Assembly (NCBI GenBank): GCA_964424555.1
Contig: CAYRIX010000042.1
Span: 1 to 14,880, forward strand
Direction: 5' to 3'
DNA: 14,880 nt
Source of the DNA: UMGS172 sp964424555
GTDB taxonomy: Bacteria > Bacillota > Clostridia > Oscillospirales > Acutalibacteraceae
Of the stretch, positions 6,614-13,188 are shown in pieces; positions within the stretch are counted from its first letter, which is position 1; each line of letters begins with the position of its first letter. The notes beneath the pieces were generated by a model. That model was not told the origin of the DNA and did not search any database. It saw only the letters and a program-made list of their open reading frames with translations. The translations under genes were made by a program, and so were the position numbers.

Positions 6614-7561
6614 GTGAAGAAGTTTCTTTCAATATTTTTGATTTTGGTGCTGGTTTTTGGAATTTCGGCTTGCTCAAATGTTGATGATAACACAGCATCT
6701 GATATAGACGGTGTTGCGCTCACCGATGTTGACGGTAATGCGGTTTATCTATCCAATGAGTCTCGTGTGGTGTGCTGTTATGCCTCGTTTGCTGAGTGTT
6801 GGCAGTTGTCGGGGTTAGAGCCGATCGCCGTGACCAAGGATGCCGTTGATGAGCACGGTTTGAAGTTCAAAAATGACGTTGAGATCATTGGTACGGTTAA
6901 AAATATCGACCTTGAAAAGGTTGTTTCCTGTGAGCCTGATTATGTGATGCTTTCGGCTGATCTCACGGCGCATTTGTCTCTCAAAAGCAGTTTGGAGCAG
7001 ATGAACATTGAGTACGGTTATTTCAGGGTTGATGTTTTTGATGACTACAAGGCGCTGATGCGGCAGTTTTGTAATATCAGCGGCAGGGAAGACTTATTCC
7101 GAGAAAACGTGACCGACGTAGAAACGCGGATCGCCGAAATCAAGGCTAAAGTACCGCAAAACACCGAGCTTTCGGTTTTGCTTATCCGTGCGTTTTCAAC
7201 GGGAATGAAGGCCAAGACCGACGATAATCTCGCAGGGCAAATATTAAAGGAATTCGGGCTCAAAAATATTGCTGATTTTGATGCTTCAATTTTAGAGGAC
7301 CTGAGCATTGAGCATATAATCAACGCCGATCCCGACTGTATTTTTGCGTTTACGATGGGCGATGAGATCGGTGCAACCGAATTTTTGAAAAGATATGCCG
7401 AAAACAATCCTGCTTGGAGCGGCCTTTCGGCGGTGCAAAACGGCAATTATCATATGTTGCCTAAAGAACTTTTTCACTACAAGCCTAACAACCGATGGGA
7501 TGAAAGCTATGAGTACCTTGCAAAACTCATTTGGCCAACGGTCTTTTCAGCCGAAAGCTAA
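6614..7561 (+). CDS. substrate-binding lipoprotein of FecB/BtuF-type ABC importer
   Basis: This is an extracellular, membrane-anchored solute-binding protein (periplasmic-binding family 2; siderophore, heme, cobalamin class) that delivers substrate to the permease encoded next. The signal peptide KKFLSIFLILVLVFGISA ends at lipobox I-S-A-C, so Cys20 of the GTG-initiated protein would be lipidated. The mature part has the two-lobe pattern with a long linking helix (about 140-180) and the common ending NRWDESYEYLAKLIWP. At 315 aa it has normal length. Lobe 1 contains a Cys-Cys pair (54-55) and Cys62, uncommon for an exported protein. GTG6614 has AGAGG at 6604-6608, 5 nt upstream. Longer in-frame starts inside the reductase gene would bury the signal peptide. 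The ligand cannot be read from sequence. Confidence 0.88.
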   Translation: MKKFLSIFLILVLVFGISACSNVDDNTASDIDGVALTDVDGNAVYLSNESRVVCCYASFAECWQLSGLEPIAVTKDAVDEHGLKFKNDVEIIGTVKNIDLEKVVSCEPDYVMLSADLTAHLSLKSSLEQMNIEYGYFRVDVFDDYKALMRQFCNISGREDLFRENVTDVETRIAEIKAKVPQNTELSVLLIRAFSTGMKAKTDDNLAGQILKEFGLKNIADFDASILEDLSIEHIINADPDCIFAFTMGDEIGATEFLKRYAENNPAWSGLSAVQNGNYHMLPKELFHYKPNNRWDESYEYLAKLIWPTVFSAES

Positions 7562-8546
7562 AGAGAAATTTTTGCTGTTTTTTATCTTAATAGTTTTGCT
7601 TTTTGGCGCTTTTGTGGCCGCTTTATTGCTCGGGTCGACCGATCTTAGCATAAGGTCGGCCTTTTCGGCGTTGCTTGGCGGTGAAAGTAAAAGCGCTGCA
7701 TACAGAATTTTGGTTTACATCCGCTTGCCGAGAGCTTTTGCATCAGTGCTGTCGGGCTGTGCGTTGGCTGTGGCAGGTGTTTTGATACAGGCTGTGCTCA
7801 ACAACCCTATGGCGGCACCCAACGTTATCGGTGTCAATTCAGGTGCGGGACTTGCGGCGGTGCTGATGATAGCGGTGTTCCCGAGCGCCTTGTATATGCT
7901 ACCGTTTGCAGCATTTTTCGGTGCCTTGTCGGCCTGCTTGCTGATATATCTCATATCGGTCAAAACAGGTGCAGGTCGTTTGACCGTAACGCTGGTGGGT
8001 ATTGCTATCAGCAGTATTCTCAATGCCGCCATAAACGCTGTGAAAATGTTGTTCCCCGACAGTATTTACGATGCCAATGCCTTTATGATAGGCGGATTTT
8101 CGGGAGTGTCTTTTGAAAAGCTGTCACCCGCGGTTTTTATAATCATTGCAGGGCTCATTTTGGCTTTTGTTTTATCTCGTGATACCGATGTGCTGTGCTT
8201 GGGTGATGATACGGCTTTGAGCCTTGGAATGAACGTCAAAGTGCTGAGGTTTGTGCTCTTGATGATAGCAAGCGCATTGGCGGGAGCCGCTGTCAGTTTT
8301 GCAGGGCTTTTAGGATTTGTGGGTCTGCTTGTGCCGCATATAATGCGCAGATTTGTCGGTTCTAAGCACCGTTTACTCATCCCTGCAAGCGCTTTGGCAG
8401 GGTCGATTCTTGTACTTGTATGCGATCTGTTTTCAAGGGTAGTATTCGCTCCGTTTGAGATTCCCGTCGGCATCGTTTTGTCTCTTATCGGCGGTGTTTT
8501 CTTCATAGCCTTGGTGCTGATGTCAAGGAGGCGTGAACACAAATGA
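7509..8546 (+). CDS. FecCD-family permease of the importer
   Basis: This polytopic inner-membrane permease of the BtuC/FecCD family forms the translocation channel for the ligand captured by the lipoprotein. Of 345 aa, residues 21-41 form the first helix. Family blocks include R-L-P-R (72-75), NNPMAAPNVIGVNSGAG (98-114) and GLLVPHIMRR in the cytoplasmic coupling region. A helix-rich end follows, with the FEIPVGI segment typical of the family. The start is uncertain. ATG7509 is preferred for family length and a Lys-rich N-terminus, with only GGGA at 7497-7500 as a weak ribosome site. It overlaps the lipoprotein gene by 53 bp. ATG7500 and TTG7572 are alternatives. The stop overlaps the ATPase start (ATGA). 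Confidence 0.9.
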   Translation: MSTLQNSFGQRSFQPKAKEKFLLFFILIVLLFGAFVAALLLGSTDLSIRSAFSALLGGESKSAAYRILVYIRLPRAFASVLSGCALAVAGVLIQAVLNNPMAAPNVIGVNSGAGLAAVLMIAVFPSALYMLPFAAFFGALSACLLIYLISVKTGAGRLTVTLVGIAISSILNAAINAVKMLFPDSIYDANAFMIGGFSGVSFEKLSPAVFIIIAGLILAFVLSRDTDVLCLGDDTALSLGMNVKVLRFVLLMIASALAGAAVSFAGLLGFVGLLVPHIMRRFVGSKHRLLIPASALAGSILVLVCDLFSRVVFAPFEIPVGIVLSLIGGVFFIALVLMSRRREHK

Positions 8547-9304
8547 TAGAGCTCAAAAACGTTTCCTATGGATATAACAAAAACAAAATTTTAAAGGGTA
8601 TCGATATGCAGTTTGAAAGGGGTAAACTGTATGCGATAATCGGCCCTAACGGCTGCGGTAAAACAACGCTTGTTAGGCTGTTGGCCAACCTTAATCTTCC
8701 GCAAAACGGTGAAATTCTGTTGAACTCAAAGCCGTATTCAAACCACAAACGTAAAGAACTGGCCAAAAATATAGCCTTGTTGCCTCAAGGCAGGCACACA
8801 CCTCAGATGCAGGTCTACGATATTGTGGCTAGCGGCAGGTATCCTTATTTGGATATCTCTCGCAGAATGACCGAGGCTGACAGAAAAGCGGTTGAGACGG
8901 CAATGCTTAAAACCGATACTCTGCAGTTCGCAAATAGAGAGGCCTTGTCGCTTTCGGGTGGTGAGCTGCAAAGGTTGTACCTTGCAATGCTTTTGGCACA
9001 GGACACGCCGTGCGTTTTGCTTGATGAGCCCACAACATATCTTGATATTTCTTGCCGATTTCAGGTTATGGAGATACTTCGTTCGATGCGAAATGACGGA
9101 AAATGCGTAATTACCGTACTTCACGATTTAGAGTTAGCTCTTAAATTTGCAGATGAGGTTATCGTTATGTCGGAGGGTACGGTGGTATCAAAAGCCACAC
9201 CTGAGAAGTTAGTCAAAAGCGGTGTTATCGAATCGGTTTTCGGTGTTGAGTGTAAAACCGTTTTATGTGACAGCGGAACAGAATATATTTTCACAAAAAA
9301 ATAA
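8543..9304 (+). CDS. ATP-binding subunit of FecE/BtuD-type importer
   Basis: This cytoplasmic ATPase energises the importer. Its 253 aa contain Walker A GPNGCGKT (34-41), Q-loop Gln82, signature LSGGE (137-141), Walker B CVLLDE (157-162), D-loop YLD and switch His194. The short helical domain containing ASGRYPY (96-102) is characteristic of iron-siderophore and cobalamin ATPases. ATG8543 overlaps the permease stop by 4 bp. AAGGAGG at 8525-8531 lies 11 nt upstream, somewhat long spacing. It is the last gene of the operon and is followed directly by a terminator hairpin. Confidence 0.93.
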   Translation: MIELKNVSYGYNKNKILKGIDMQFERGKLYAIIGPNGCGKTTLVRLLANLNLPQNGEILLNSKPYSNHKRKELAKNIALLPQGRHTPQMQVYDIVASGRYPYLDISRRMTEADRKAVETAMLKTDTLQFANREALSLSGGELQRLYLAMLLAQDTPCVLLDEPTTYLDISCRFQVMEILRSMRNDGKCVITVLHDLELALKFADEVIVMSEGTVVSKATPEKLVKSGVIESVFGVECKTVLCDSGTEYIFTKK

Positions 9305-9333
9305 AACCGTTCTTCTGTGTGAAGAACGGTTTT
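9303..9333. terminator. bidirectional terminator between importer operon and mntP
   Basis: A 13-bp perfect stem (9303-9315 with 9321-9333, loop TGTGT) begins within the ATPase stop codon and ends 4 bp before the mntP stop. The plus strand has a T-run after the stem and the minus strand reads into the complement of an A-run at 9295-9301. It can therefore stop both convergent transcripts. Confidence 0.88.
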
Positions 9334-9337
9334 GTCA

Positions 9338-9910
9338 TTAGAAGTTTATTACACCAAGGCCTTCAAGCAGCATTTTGAGACCGAGCAAAATGAGTATCAC
9401 ACCGCCTGTAAATTCAGCTTTGGATTTGTACTTTGCGCCGAAGATACTGCCGATCTTGACACCGATTGAGGAGAGCAGGAAGGTGGTCACGCCGATAACC
9501 GAAATGGCAAAAAGCATTTCGGTAAACGAAAGCATAAATGCAAAGGTGACACCGACCGCCAAAGCATCGATACTGGTGGCAACGGCCATAACAAACATTA
9601 CCTTGAAGGCTAATGATCCGCAGGCGTCGTCTTCTTCTTTTGAAAGTGCCTCTTTTATCATGTTGGCACCGATTAAGCTTAAAAGGACGAATGCTACCCA
9701 ATGGTCAAACTTATTTATGTAATCGCTGAATAGTGTACCGAGGAAGTAGCCTATAAACGGCATTAATGCCTGAAAGAAACCGAACCAAAGACCGACTATC
9801 GAGCATTTTGACAAGGGAGTCTTATCCATTGCAAGACCTTTACAAATAGCTACCGCAAAAGCGTCCATCGAAAGGCCGATGCCTAAAATTATAATTTCGT
9901 AAATACTCAA
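9338..9910 (-). CDS. mntP: manganese efflux pump MntP
   Basis: This is a membrane exporter that lowers cytoplasmic Mn2+. At 190 aa with six hydrophobic helices in two repeated halves, it fits the MntP (YebN) family exactly. Each half carries the conserved acidic motif: SMDAFAV with Asp16 and SIDALAVG with Asp115, residues known to matter for metal export in this family. The start is TTG at 9910, because GAGGTG (minus strand, 9921-9916) sits 5 nt upstream and no ATG is available nearby. The gene begins 12 bp after the histidine-phosphatase stop, so the two are cotranscribed. With so short a gap there is no room for the Mn-sensing yybP-ykoY riboswitch often found upstream of mntP. Confidence 0.95.
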   Translation of the reverse strand: MSIYEIIILGIGLSMDAFAVAICKGLAMDKTPLSKCSIVGLWFGFFQALMPFIGYFLGTLFSDYINKFDHWVAFVLLSLIGANMIKEALSKEEDDACGSLAFKVMFVMAVATSIDALAVGVTFAFMLSFTEMLFAISVIGVTTFLLSSIGVKIGSIFGAKYKSKAEFTGGVILILLGLKMLLEGLGVINF

Positions 9911-9922
9911 AATAACACCTCA

Positions 9923-10564
9923 TCAAACATTAGCAGGAAAACCTGTTTTTAAACTACCAAGAAACGCATCGTTGCTGTATTCCAATATGGTGAACTTGTC
10001 GTTGGAGTATTCAGCGACCGAAACCGAAGCATTGGTTGCCCATTTTGTATCCTTCATATCGGCAACAGAATTACCGTAAGCGTAATTGAAGAACGCACGA
10101 AGCACCGTGGCGTGGGTGAAAACAGCAACCGTTTTTCCTTCGTTTTCTTGGGCAATTTTTGTGATACACTTCACAACACGCTCGGACAGCTCCTTGACCG
10201 ATTCGCCGTTGTCGGGGTGAGCATTGCCGATGTCGTTCAACCAAATATTGTAGGAGTCCTTAAAGCGGTTTTCCAAAACATCGAACTTGTTGTTCTCCCA
10301 ATCGCCTGCAAATATCTCGCGCAGGTTTTTGTCCTTAATAGCGGTCTTGCCGCTGATCTTCAAAAACTCGCCGCAGGTGCTGTATGCCCTCAAAAGATCG
10401 CTGGAATACACAACATCGATCTTTTTGTCGGCAAGATATTTGGACGTCTGGGCCGCTTGTAGGTAGCCGAGTTCGCTCAAGTCAAGGTCGGTGTGACCCA
10501 AAAACGTGTGAGACACGTTGCCCAAGCTCTGCCCGTGACGGATTAAGTACAGTTTACAGCTCAT
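9923..10564 (-). CDS. histidine phosphatase (phosphoglycerate mutase family)
   Basis: This is a cytoplasmic phosphatase or mutase of the histidine-acid branch, 213 aa. The catalytic pocket is complete: LIRHGQS with Arg9 and nucleophile His10, Arg59 in SSDLLRA, acid Glu83, and His151 in FTHATVLR. Family members include cofactor-dependent phosphoglycerate mutases, alpha-ribazole phosphatase (CobC) and broad phosphatases. The short length and sequence near the RHG box suggest a phosphatase rather than a glycolytic mutase, but the substrate is not visible. ATG10564 has AGAGGGG 5 nt upstream, and a promoter lies at 10620-10592. It is the first gene of an operon with mntP. Confidence 0.85.
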   Translation of the reverse strand: MSCKLYLIRHGQSLGNVSHTFLGHTDLDLSELGYLQAAQTSKYLADKKIDVVYSSDLLRAYSTCGEFLKISGKTAIKDKNLREIFAGDWENNKFDVLENRFKDSYNIWLNDIGNAHPDNGESVKELSERVVKCITKIAQENEGKTVAVFTHATVLRAFFNYAYGNSVADMKDTKWATNASVSVAEYSNDKFTILEYSNDAFLGSLKTGFPANV

Positions 10565-10591
10565 AAATGCCCCTCTTTCAAAACTTACATA

Positions 10592-10620
10592 ATTATACTA
10601 CTTATTATGAACAAAATCAA
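10592..10620 (-). promoter_or_regulatory. sigma-A promoter of the phosphatase-mntP operon
   Basis: On the minus strand TTGATT (10620-10615) and TATAAT (10597-10592) are 17 bp apart, placing the start near 10585, about 20 nt before the start codon. Confidence 0.78.
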
Positions 10621-10635
10621 GACCTAAAACGAATG

Positions 10636-10722
10636 TTAGTCCTGCTTGCGGTAATTTTTTGGCGTAATTCCGTATTTTCCCTTAAAACTGCGCAAAAAGT
10701 GTGATTTTTCTGTCGTGATATG
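10636..10722 (-). pseudogene. relic of an AraC-family regulator (last 28 codons)
   Basis: On the minus strand, a frame closed by TAA at 10638-10636 reads, towards the C-terminus, SHFLRSFKGKYG then ITPKNYRK. This is the hallmark of the second helix-turn-helix of AraC/XylS activators, where such a segment always ends the protein. Upstream in the same frame comes a TAG at 10725-10723, so only 28 residues survive. A V-G-F tripeptide, the motif normally just before this segment, occurs in another frame at 10742-10734, suggesting frameshift plus insertion. Nothing of the remaining ~250 residues of a regulator is present, since the DNA beyond is the spo0A control region. It once read towards the phosphatase gene. 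Confidence 0.72.
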
Positions 10723-10750
10723 CTATTAAATAAAAAGCCGACTTGCTGTC

Positions 10751-10829
10751 AGCGTGTTATTTTGTGAATATTATGTCGAAAATTACTGTTGAAGCCTTAA
10801 ATATTACGTCGATTAGCGTTTTTGTGAAT
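10751..10829 (+). repeat. direct repeats upstream of spo0A
   Basis: The ten bases TTTTGTGAAT occur at 10760-10769 and again at 10820-10829, exactly 60 bp apart. Each copy is preceded by AGCGT (10751 and 10815, with different gaps). Function unknown; binding of a regulator on one face of the DNA is possible. Confidence 0.5.
10774..10780 (+). promoter_or_regulatory. Spo0A binding box (0A box)
   Basis: The sequence TGTCGAA matches the 0A-box consensus TGNCGAA exactly. It lies 170 bp upstream of the spo0A start codon and suggests that Spo0A controls its own gene, as known in other endospore formers. Confidence 0.6.
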
Positions 10830-10849
10830 TAAATTTATATTTAATCGAC
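10808..10849 (+). promoter_or_regulatory. inverted pair of 0A-like boxes
   Basis: GTCGATTA (10808-10815) and its reverse complement TAATCGAC (10842-10849) face each other. The right-hand copy read on the minus strand gives TTGTCGA, close to the 0A box. Between them lies ATTAAAT-TTAT-ATTTAAT (10828-10845), itself a palindrome overlapping the right-hand box. Inferred to be the operator region of spo0A. Confidence 0.5.
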
Positions 10850-10850
10850 A

Positions 10851-10875
10851 ATATTGTGGAAAAAATTCCCAATAT
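10851..10875 (+). repeat. inverted repeat directly upstream of the spo0A promoter
   Basis: ATATTG-T-GGAA (10851-10861) pairs with TTCC-C-AATAT (10866-10875) across an AAAA loop, with one bulged T. There is no T-run, so it is not a terminator. It sits 6 bp before the -35 box and could be an operator. Confidence 0.55.
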
Positions 10876-10880
10876 CGCTA

Positions 10881-10909
10881 TTGCAATCATCGCAAATACA
10901 TGGTAAAAT
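10881..10909 (+). promoter_or_regulatory. sigma-A promoter of spo0A with extended -10
   Basis: TTGCAA (10881-10886) and TAAAAT (10904-10909) are 17 bp apart, with TG one base before the -10. The start is expected near 10916. I could not find a convincing sigma-H promoter, which drives spo0A in Bacillus, in the 300 bp upstream. Confidence 0.65.
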
Positions 10910-10943
10910 ATGGCATAGTTTCGAGAAATTAGGAGGATTAACT

Positions 10944-11723
10944 ATGGAAAAGAAACTAATTGTACTAATTGCTGATGACACCGAGGAATTTGGTCAGAAT
11001 TGTGCCAGTGTTGTCAAATCCTACGGAATGGAAGTTGCCCTTTGCTCAAAAGACGGACGAATTTTGTTGGAATGTGCAGACCGTATCAGACCGGATGTTA
11101 TTCTTTCCGACCTTTTTTTGCCGAATATTGACGCTGTTGGTGTAATGAAAAAGCTGTTTGCGCAGGAGTCAAGCTCAAAGCCCATGTATTTTGTAATGTC
11201 GGGTTTTGGGAGCTCAAGACTCGAGTCAGAGGCATTATCTGCAGGAGCAGCCTACTTCTTTATTAAACCGTTTGATTTTACGGTATTGGCCGAAAGAATA
11301 TTACAGATGTGTGGACGCTCTCCAAAGCCTGACGCTTTTATCAACAGCAATGCACCCGTAACCGATTCAGATCTTGAGTTTATGATTACCGAGATAATTC
11401 ATCAGATAGGAGTTCCCGCACATATCAAGGGTTATAATTATTTAAGAGATGCGATCTTGATGTCGGTTAAGGAGCCTGACTGTATAAACTCCGTCACAAA
11501 GGTATTGTATCCGACCGTTGCTAAGAAGTATTCCACCACCTCGTCACGTGTTGAAAGGGCTATCCGACATGCAATAGAGGTTGCATGGGACAGGGGAGAT
11601 GTTGATGTTCTCAACCTTTACTTTGGCTATACCGTACATACCAGCCGCGGTAAGCCGACCAATTCTGAGTTTATTGCAATGATAAGCGATAAGCTCCGCT
11701 TAAGATTAAGACTTGCTTCTTAA
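10944..11723 (+). CDS. spo0A: sporulation master response regulator Spo0A
   Basis: This phosphorylation-activated transcription factor commits cells to endospore formation. At 259 aa it is close to the family length of about 265. The receiver domain (1-125) has the acidic pair Asp11-Asp12, phospho-acceptor Asp56 in ILSDLFLP, conserved Ser86 and Lys108-Pro109. After a short linker, the Spo0A-specific DNA-binding domain (about 140-255) shows SRVERAIRHAIEVAW (201-215), the recognition-helix region, and GKPTNSEFIAMISDKLRL near the end. ATG10944 follows AGGAGG at 10931-10936 with ideal 7-nt spacing. It is transcribed alone, ends in a terminator, and has 0A boxes upstream. Its usual upstream neighbour spoIVB is absent. 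Confidence 0.97.
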   Translation: MEKKLIVLIADDTEEFGQNCASVVKSYGMEVALCSKDGRILLECADRIRPDVILSDLFLPNIDAVGVMKKLFAQESSSKPMYFVMSGFGSSRLESEALSAGAAYFFIKPFDFTVLAERILQMCGRSPKPDAFINSNAPVTDSDLEFMITEIIHQIGVPAHIKGYNYLRDAILMSVKEPDCINSVTKVLYPTVAKKYSTTSSRVERAIRHAIEVAWDRGDVDVLNLYFGYTVHTSRGKPTNSEFIAMISDKLRLRLRLAS

Positions 11724-11727
11724 AAGA

Positions 11728-11760
11728 AAAAATGACACCTTTGAGGTGTCATTTTTCTTT
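11728..11760. terminator. bidirectional terminator between spo0A and yetF-like gene
   Basis: The stem spans 11728-11740 with 11744-11756 (core ATGACACCT/AGGTGTCAT, loop TTG), with T-runs on both strands. The stop codon of the convergent YetF-like gene (11749-11751) lies inside the 3' arm, so the hairpin also terminates that gene. Confidence 0.88.
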
Positions 11761-12420
11761 TTTTATAACAGTTATACCGCCGTCATCCTCGGCCGTCATA
11801 ATGAATACTTCGCTTATCCGCAAGCCTTTTTTATCCAAGTGCCGTCTGATATCGCCTTTAGTAATTCCAACGCTCTTCATTGCATTTTTCATCAATCTTC
11901 CGTCACTCACAATAAGACATGGCATTCCCGTCGGAGTCTCAACACCGTTAAGGTCGTTGACGCTTGCTGTCTGAAATTCAGGCTTTAAGAGTACGCTCAT
12001 CTGCCCGTTGGTCTCCAATATCGCATATGCCACCTGTTCAAGGTCAAATACCTCTTGATTTCTCAGCACCTCCATGAGGTCGGGCACAGTCACTCTTAAT
12101 CTTCGAAGCATTTTTTGGTCGATGACCCCGTCCTTAATTATTATGCATGAGCTTCCGTAAAACAGCTTGCGAAACCACAGCGATTTCATAGCAAGCAACG
12201 ATATCAGTATTTCAAGCAGTACTAGTGTAAAGGTAGCGGTAAGCGCCGTCCATATCGGCATATCGAGATCCTGAAGCGGCATAGCGGCAATTTCCGAAAT
12301 GAAGATGGTTATTACCAATTCCGATGGCTGCAGGTCGCCGATCTGACGCTTGCCCATAAGCCTGATGGCAACCGTTATTACGAAGTACATAAAGCATGTT
12401 CTTAAAAAGGTCTGGAGCAT
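11749..12420 (-). CDS. YetF/DUF421-family membrane protein
   Basis: This is a membrane protein of the DUF421 (YetF, YrbG-like) family, 223 aa. Hydrophobic segments lie at about 4-20, 33-50 and 58-80. They surround the family signature RLMGKRQIGDLQPSELVITI (20-39) and are followed by a cytoplasmic alpha/beta domain with YAILETNGQMSVL. Related Bacillus proteins have been tied to spores, but the biochemical role of the family is unclear and I assign none here. ATG12420 has GAGGTG 4 nt upstream. It lies behind rex on the same strand, separated by a terminator, so it probably has its own promoter, which I could not place. It is convergent with spo0A. Confidence 0.85.
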   Translation of the reverse strand: MLQTFLRTCFMYFVITVAIRLMGKRQIGDLQPSELVITIFISEIAAMPLQDLDMPIWTALTATFTLVLLEILISLLAMKSLWFRKLFYGSSCIIIKDGVIDQKMLRRLRVTVPDLMEVLRNQEVFDLEQVAYAILETNGQMSVLLKPEFQTASVNDLNGVETPTGMPCLIVSDGRLMKNAMKSVGITKGDIRRHLDKKGLRISEVFIMTAEDDGGITVIKKEK

Positions 12421-12476
12421 ATTTCACCTCAAGATATCAGCATAATCAATGCTTTCAAATATTATGCCCAAACACA

Positions 12477-12510
12477 ATAAAAAAACAGAGCGGAAAACCG
12501 CTCTGTTTTT
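12477..12510 (-). terminator. intrinsic terminator of rex
   Basis: A perfect stem ACAGAGCGG/CCGCTCTGT with an AAAA loop is extended by A-T pairs (12481-12493 with 12498-12510). On the minus strand a T-run follows. It starts 1 bp after the rex stop codon. Confidence 0.92.
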
Positions 12511-12511
12511 G

Positions 12512-13153
12512 TTAATCAACTACCTGACTTATGTTGTAGCAAAGGGTCATAAGACTGTCGCTCAAATGAACATTTTCCACACATATATCGGGAAATTCGA
12601 CCGAAAGGTCATAATGAGTGAAATTCCAAAAGCCCTTAACACCTAAGTTCACGAGAACCTCGGCAACGTTATGTGCCTCGCTTCGGGGAATACAAAGTAT
12701 CGCCATATCGGGTTTGTTTTCACGACAGAATTCGTCAAGTCTGTCCATTCCGTGAATGGGGAGATTTTGCACCGTCTGTCCCGAAAGGGAAGGCTTTTTG
12801 TCAAAAATACCGATAAGGTTGAAGCCTTTGGTCGTCATATCAAAGTGCATTGCCAGGGCTTTACCCATATGGCCTGCACCTATCAGTATGGCTTTTTTGG
12901 AGTTGGAAAGACCCAATATTTTACCGATTTCGTTCTGCAAAAGTTCAATATTATAGCCATAGCCCTGCTGACCGAACTCACCAAAGCAGTTGAGATCCTG
13001 TCTTATCTGACTTGCGGTGAGACCCATCAGATTTGATAATTCCTTGGAAGAGATCCTGTCCAGACCTTTTGAGCGAAGATCACCTAAAAAGCGGTGGTAT
13101 CTGGGCAGTCTTTTAATGACCGAGCTTGATACATTTCGACTTTTATTATTCAT
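12512..13153 (-). CDS. rex: redox-sensing transcriptional repressor Rex
   Basis: This cytoplasmic NADH/NAD+ sensor represses fermentation and respiration genes until NADH rises. At 213 aa it is full length. The winged-helix DNA-binding domain (about 12-80) has LPRYHRFL, then SSKELSNLMGLTASQIRQDL and the GEFGQQGYGY wing. The Rossmann domain follows with GAGHMG (92-97) and Asp118 after the second strand, which selects NAD(H). The C-terminal helix needed for domain-swapped dimers is present. ATG13153 has GAGAGGAG upstream (9-nt spacing). It begins 35 bp after the isocitrate-dehydrogenase-family gene, so it may be cotranscribed with it, and ends in its own terminator. No clear Rex palindrome is seen directly upstream. 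Confidence 0.96.
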   Translation of the reverse strand: MNNKSRNVSSSVIKRLPRYHRFLGDLRSKGLDRISSKELSNLMGLTASQIRQDLNCFGEFGQQGYGYNIELLQNEIGKILGLSNSKKAILIGAGHMGKALAMHFDMTTKGFNLIGIFDKKPSLSGQTVQNLPIHGMDRLDEFCRENKPDMAILCIPRSEAHNVAEVLVNLGVKGFWNFTHYDLSVEFPDICVENVHLSDSLMTLCYNISQVVD

Positions 13154-13188
13154 GATCCGGCACTCCTCTCTGTAAATTTAAAATAGAA

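Noticed and set aside
7715..8542. Minus-strand open frames opposite the permease
   Set aside because: They are low-complexity shadows of a real membrane-protein gene.
9911..9922. Mn-sensing riboswitch in front of mntP
   Set aside because: Only 12 bp separate mntP from the upstream gene, so no aptamer can fit.
10854..10943. N-terminal extension of Spo0A by 30 codons
   Set aside because: It covers the promoter and has no ribosome site; ATG10944 follows AGGAGG and gives the normal receiver-domain start.
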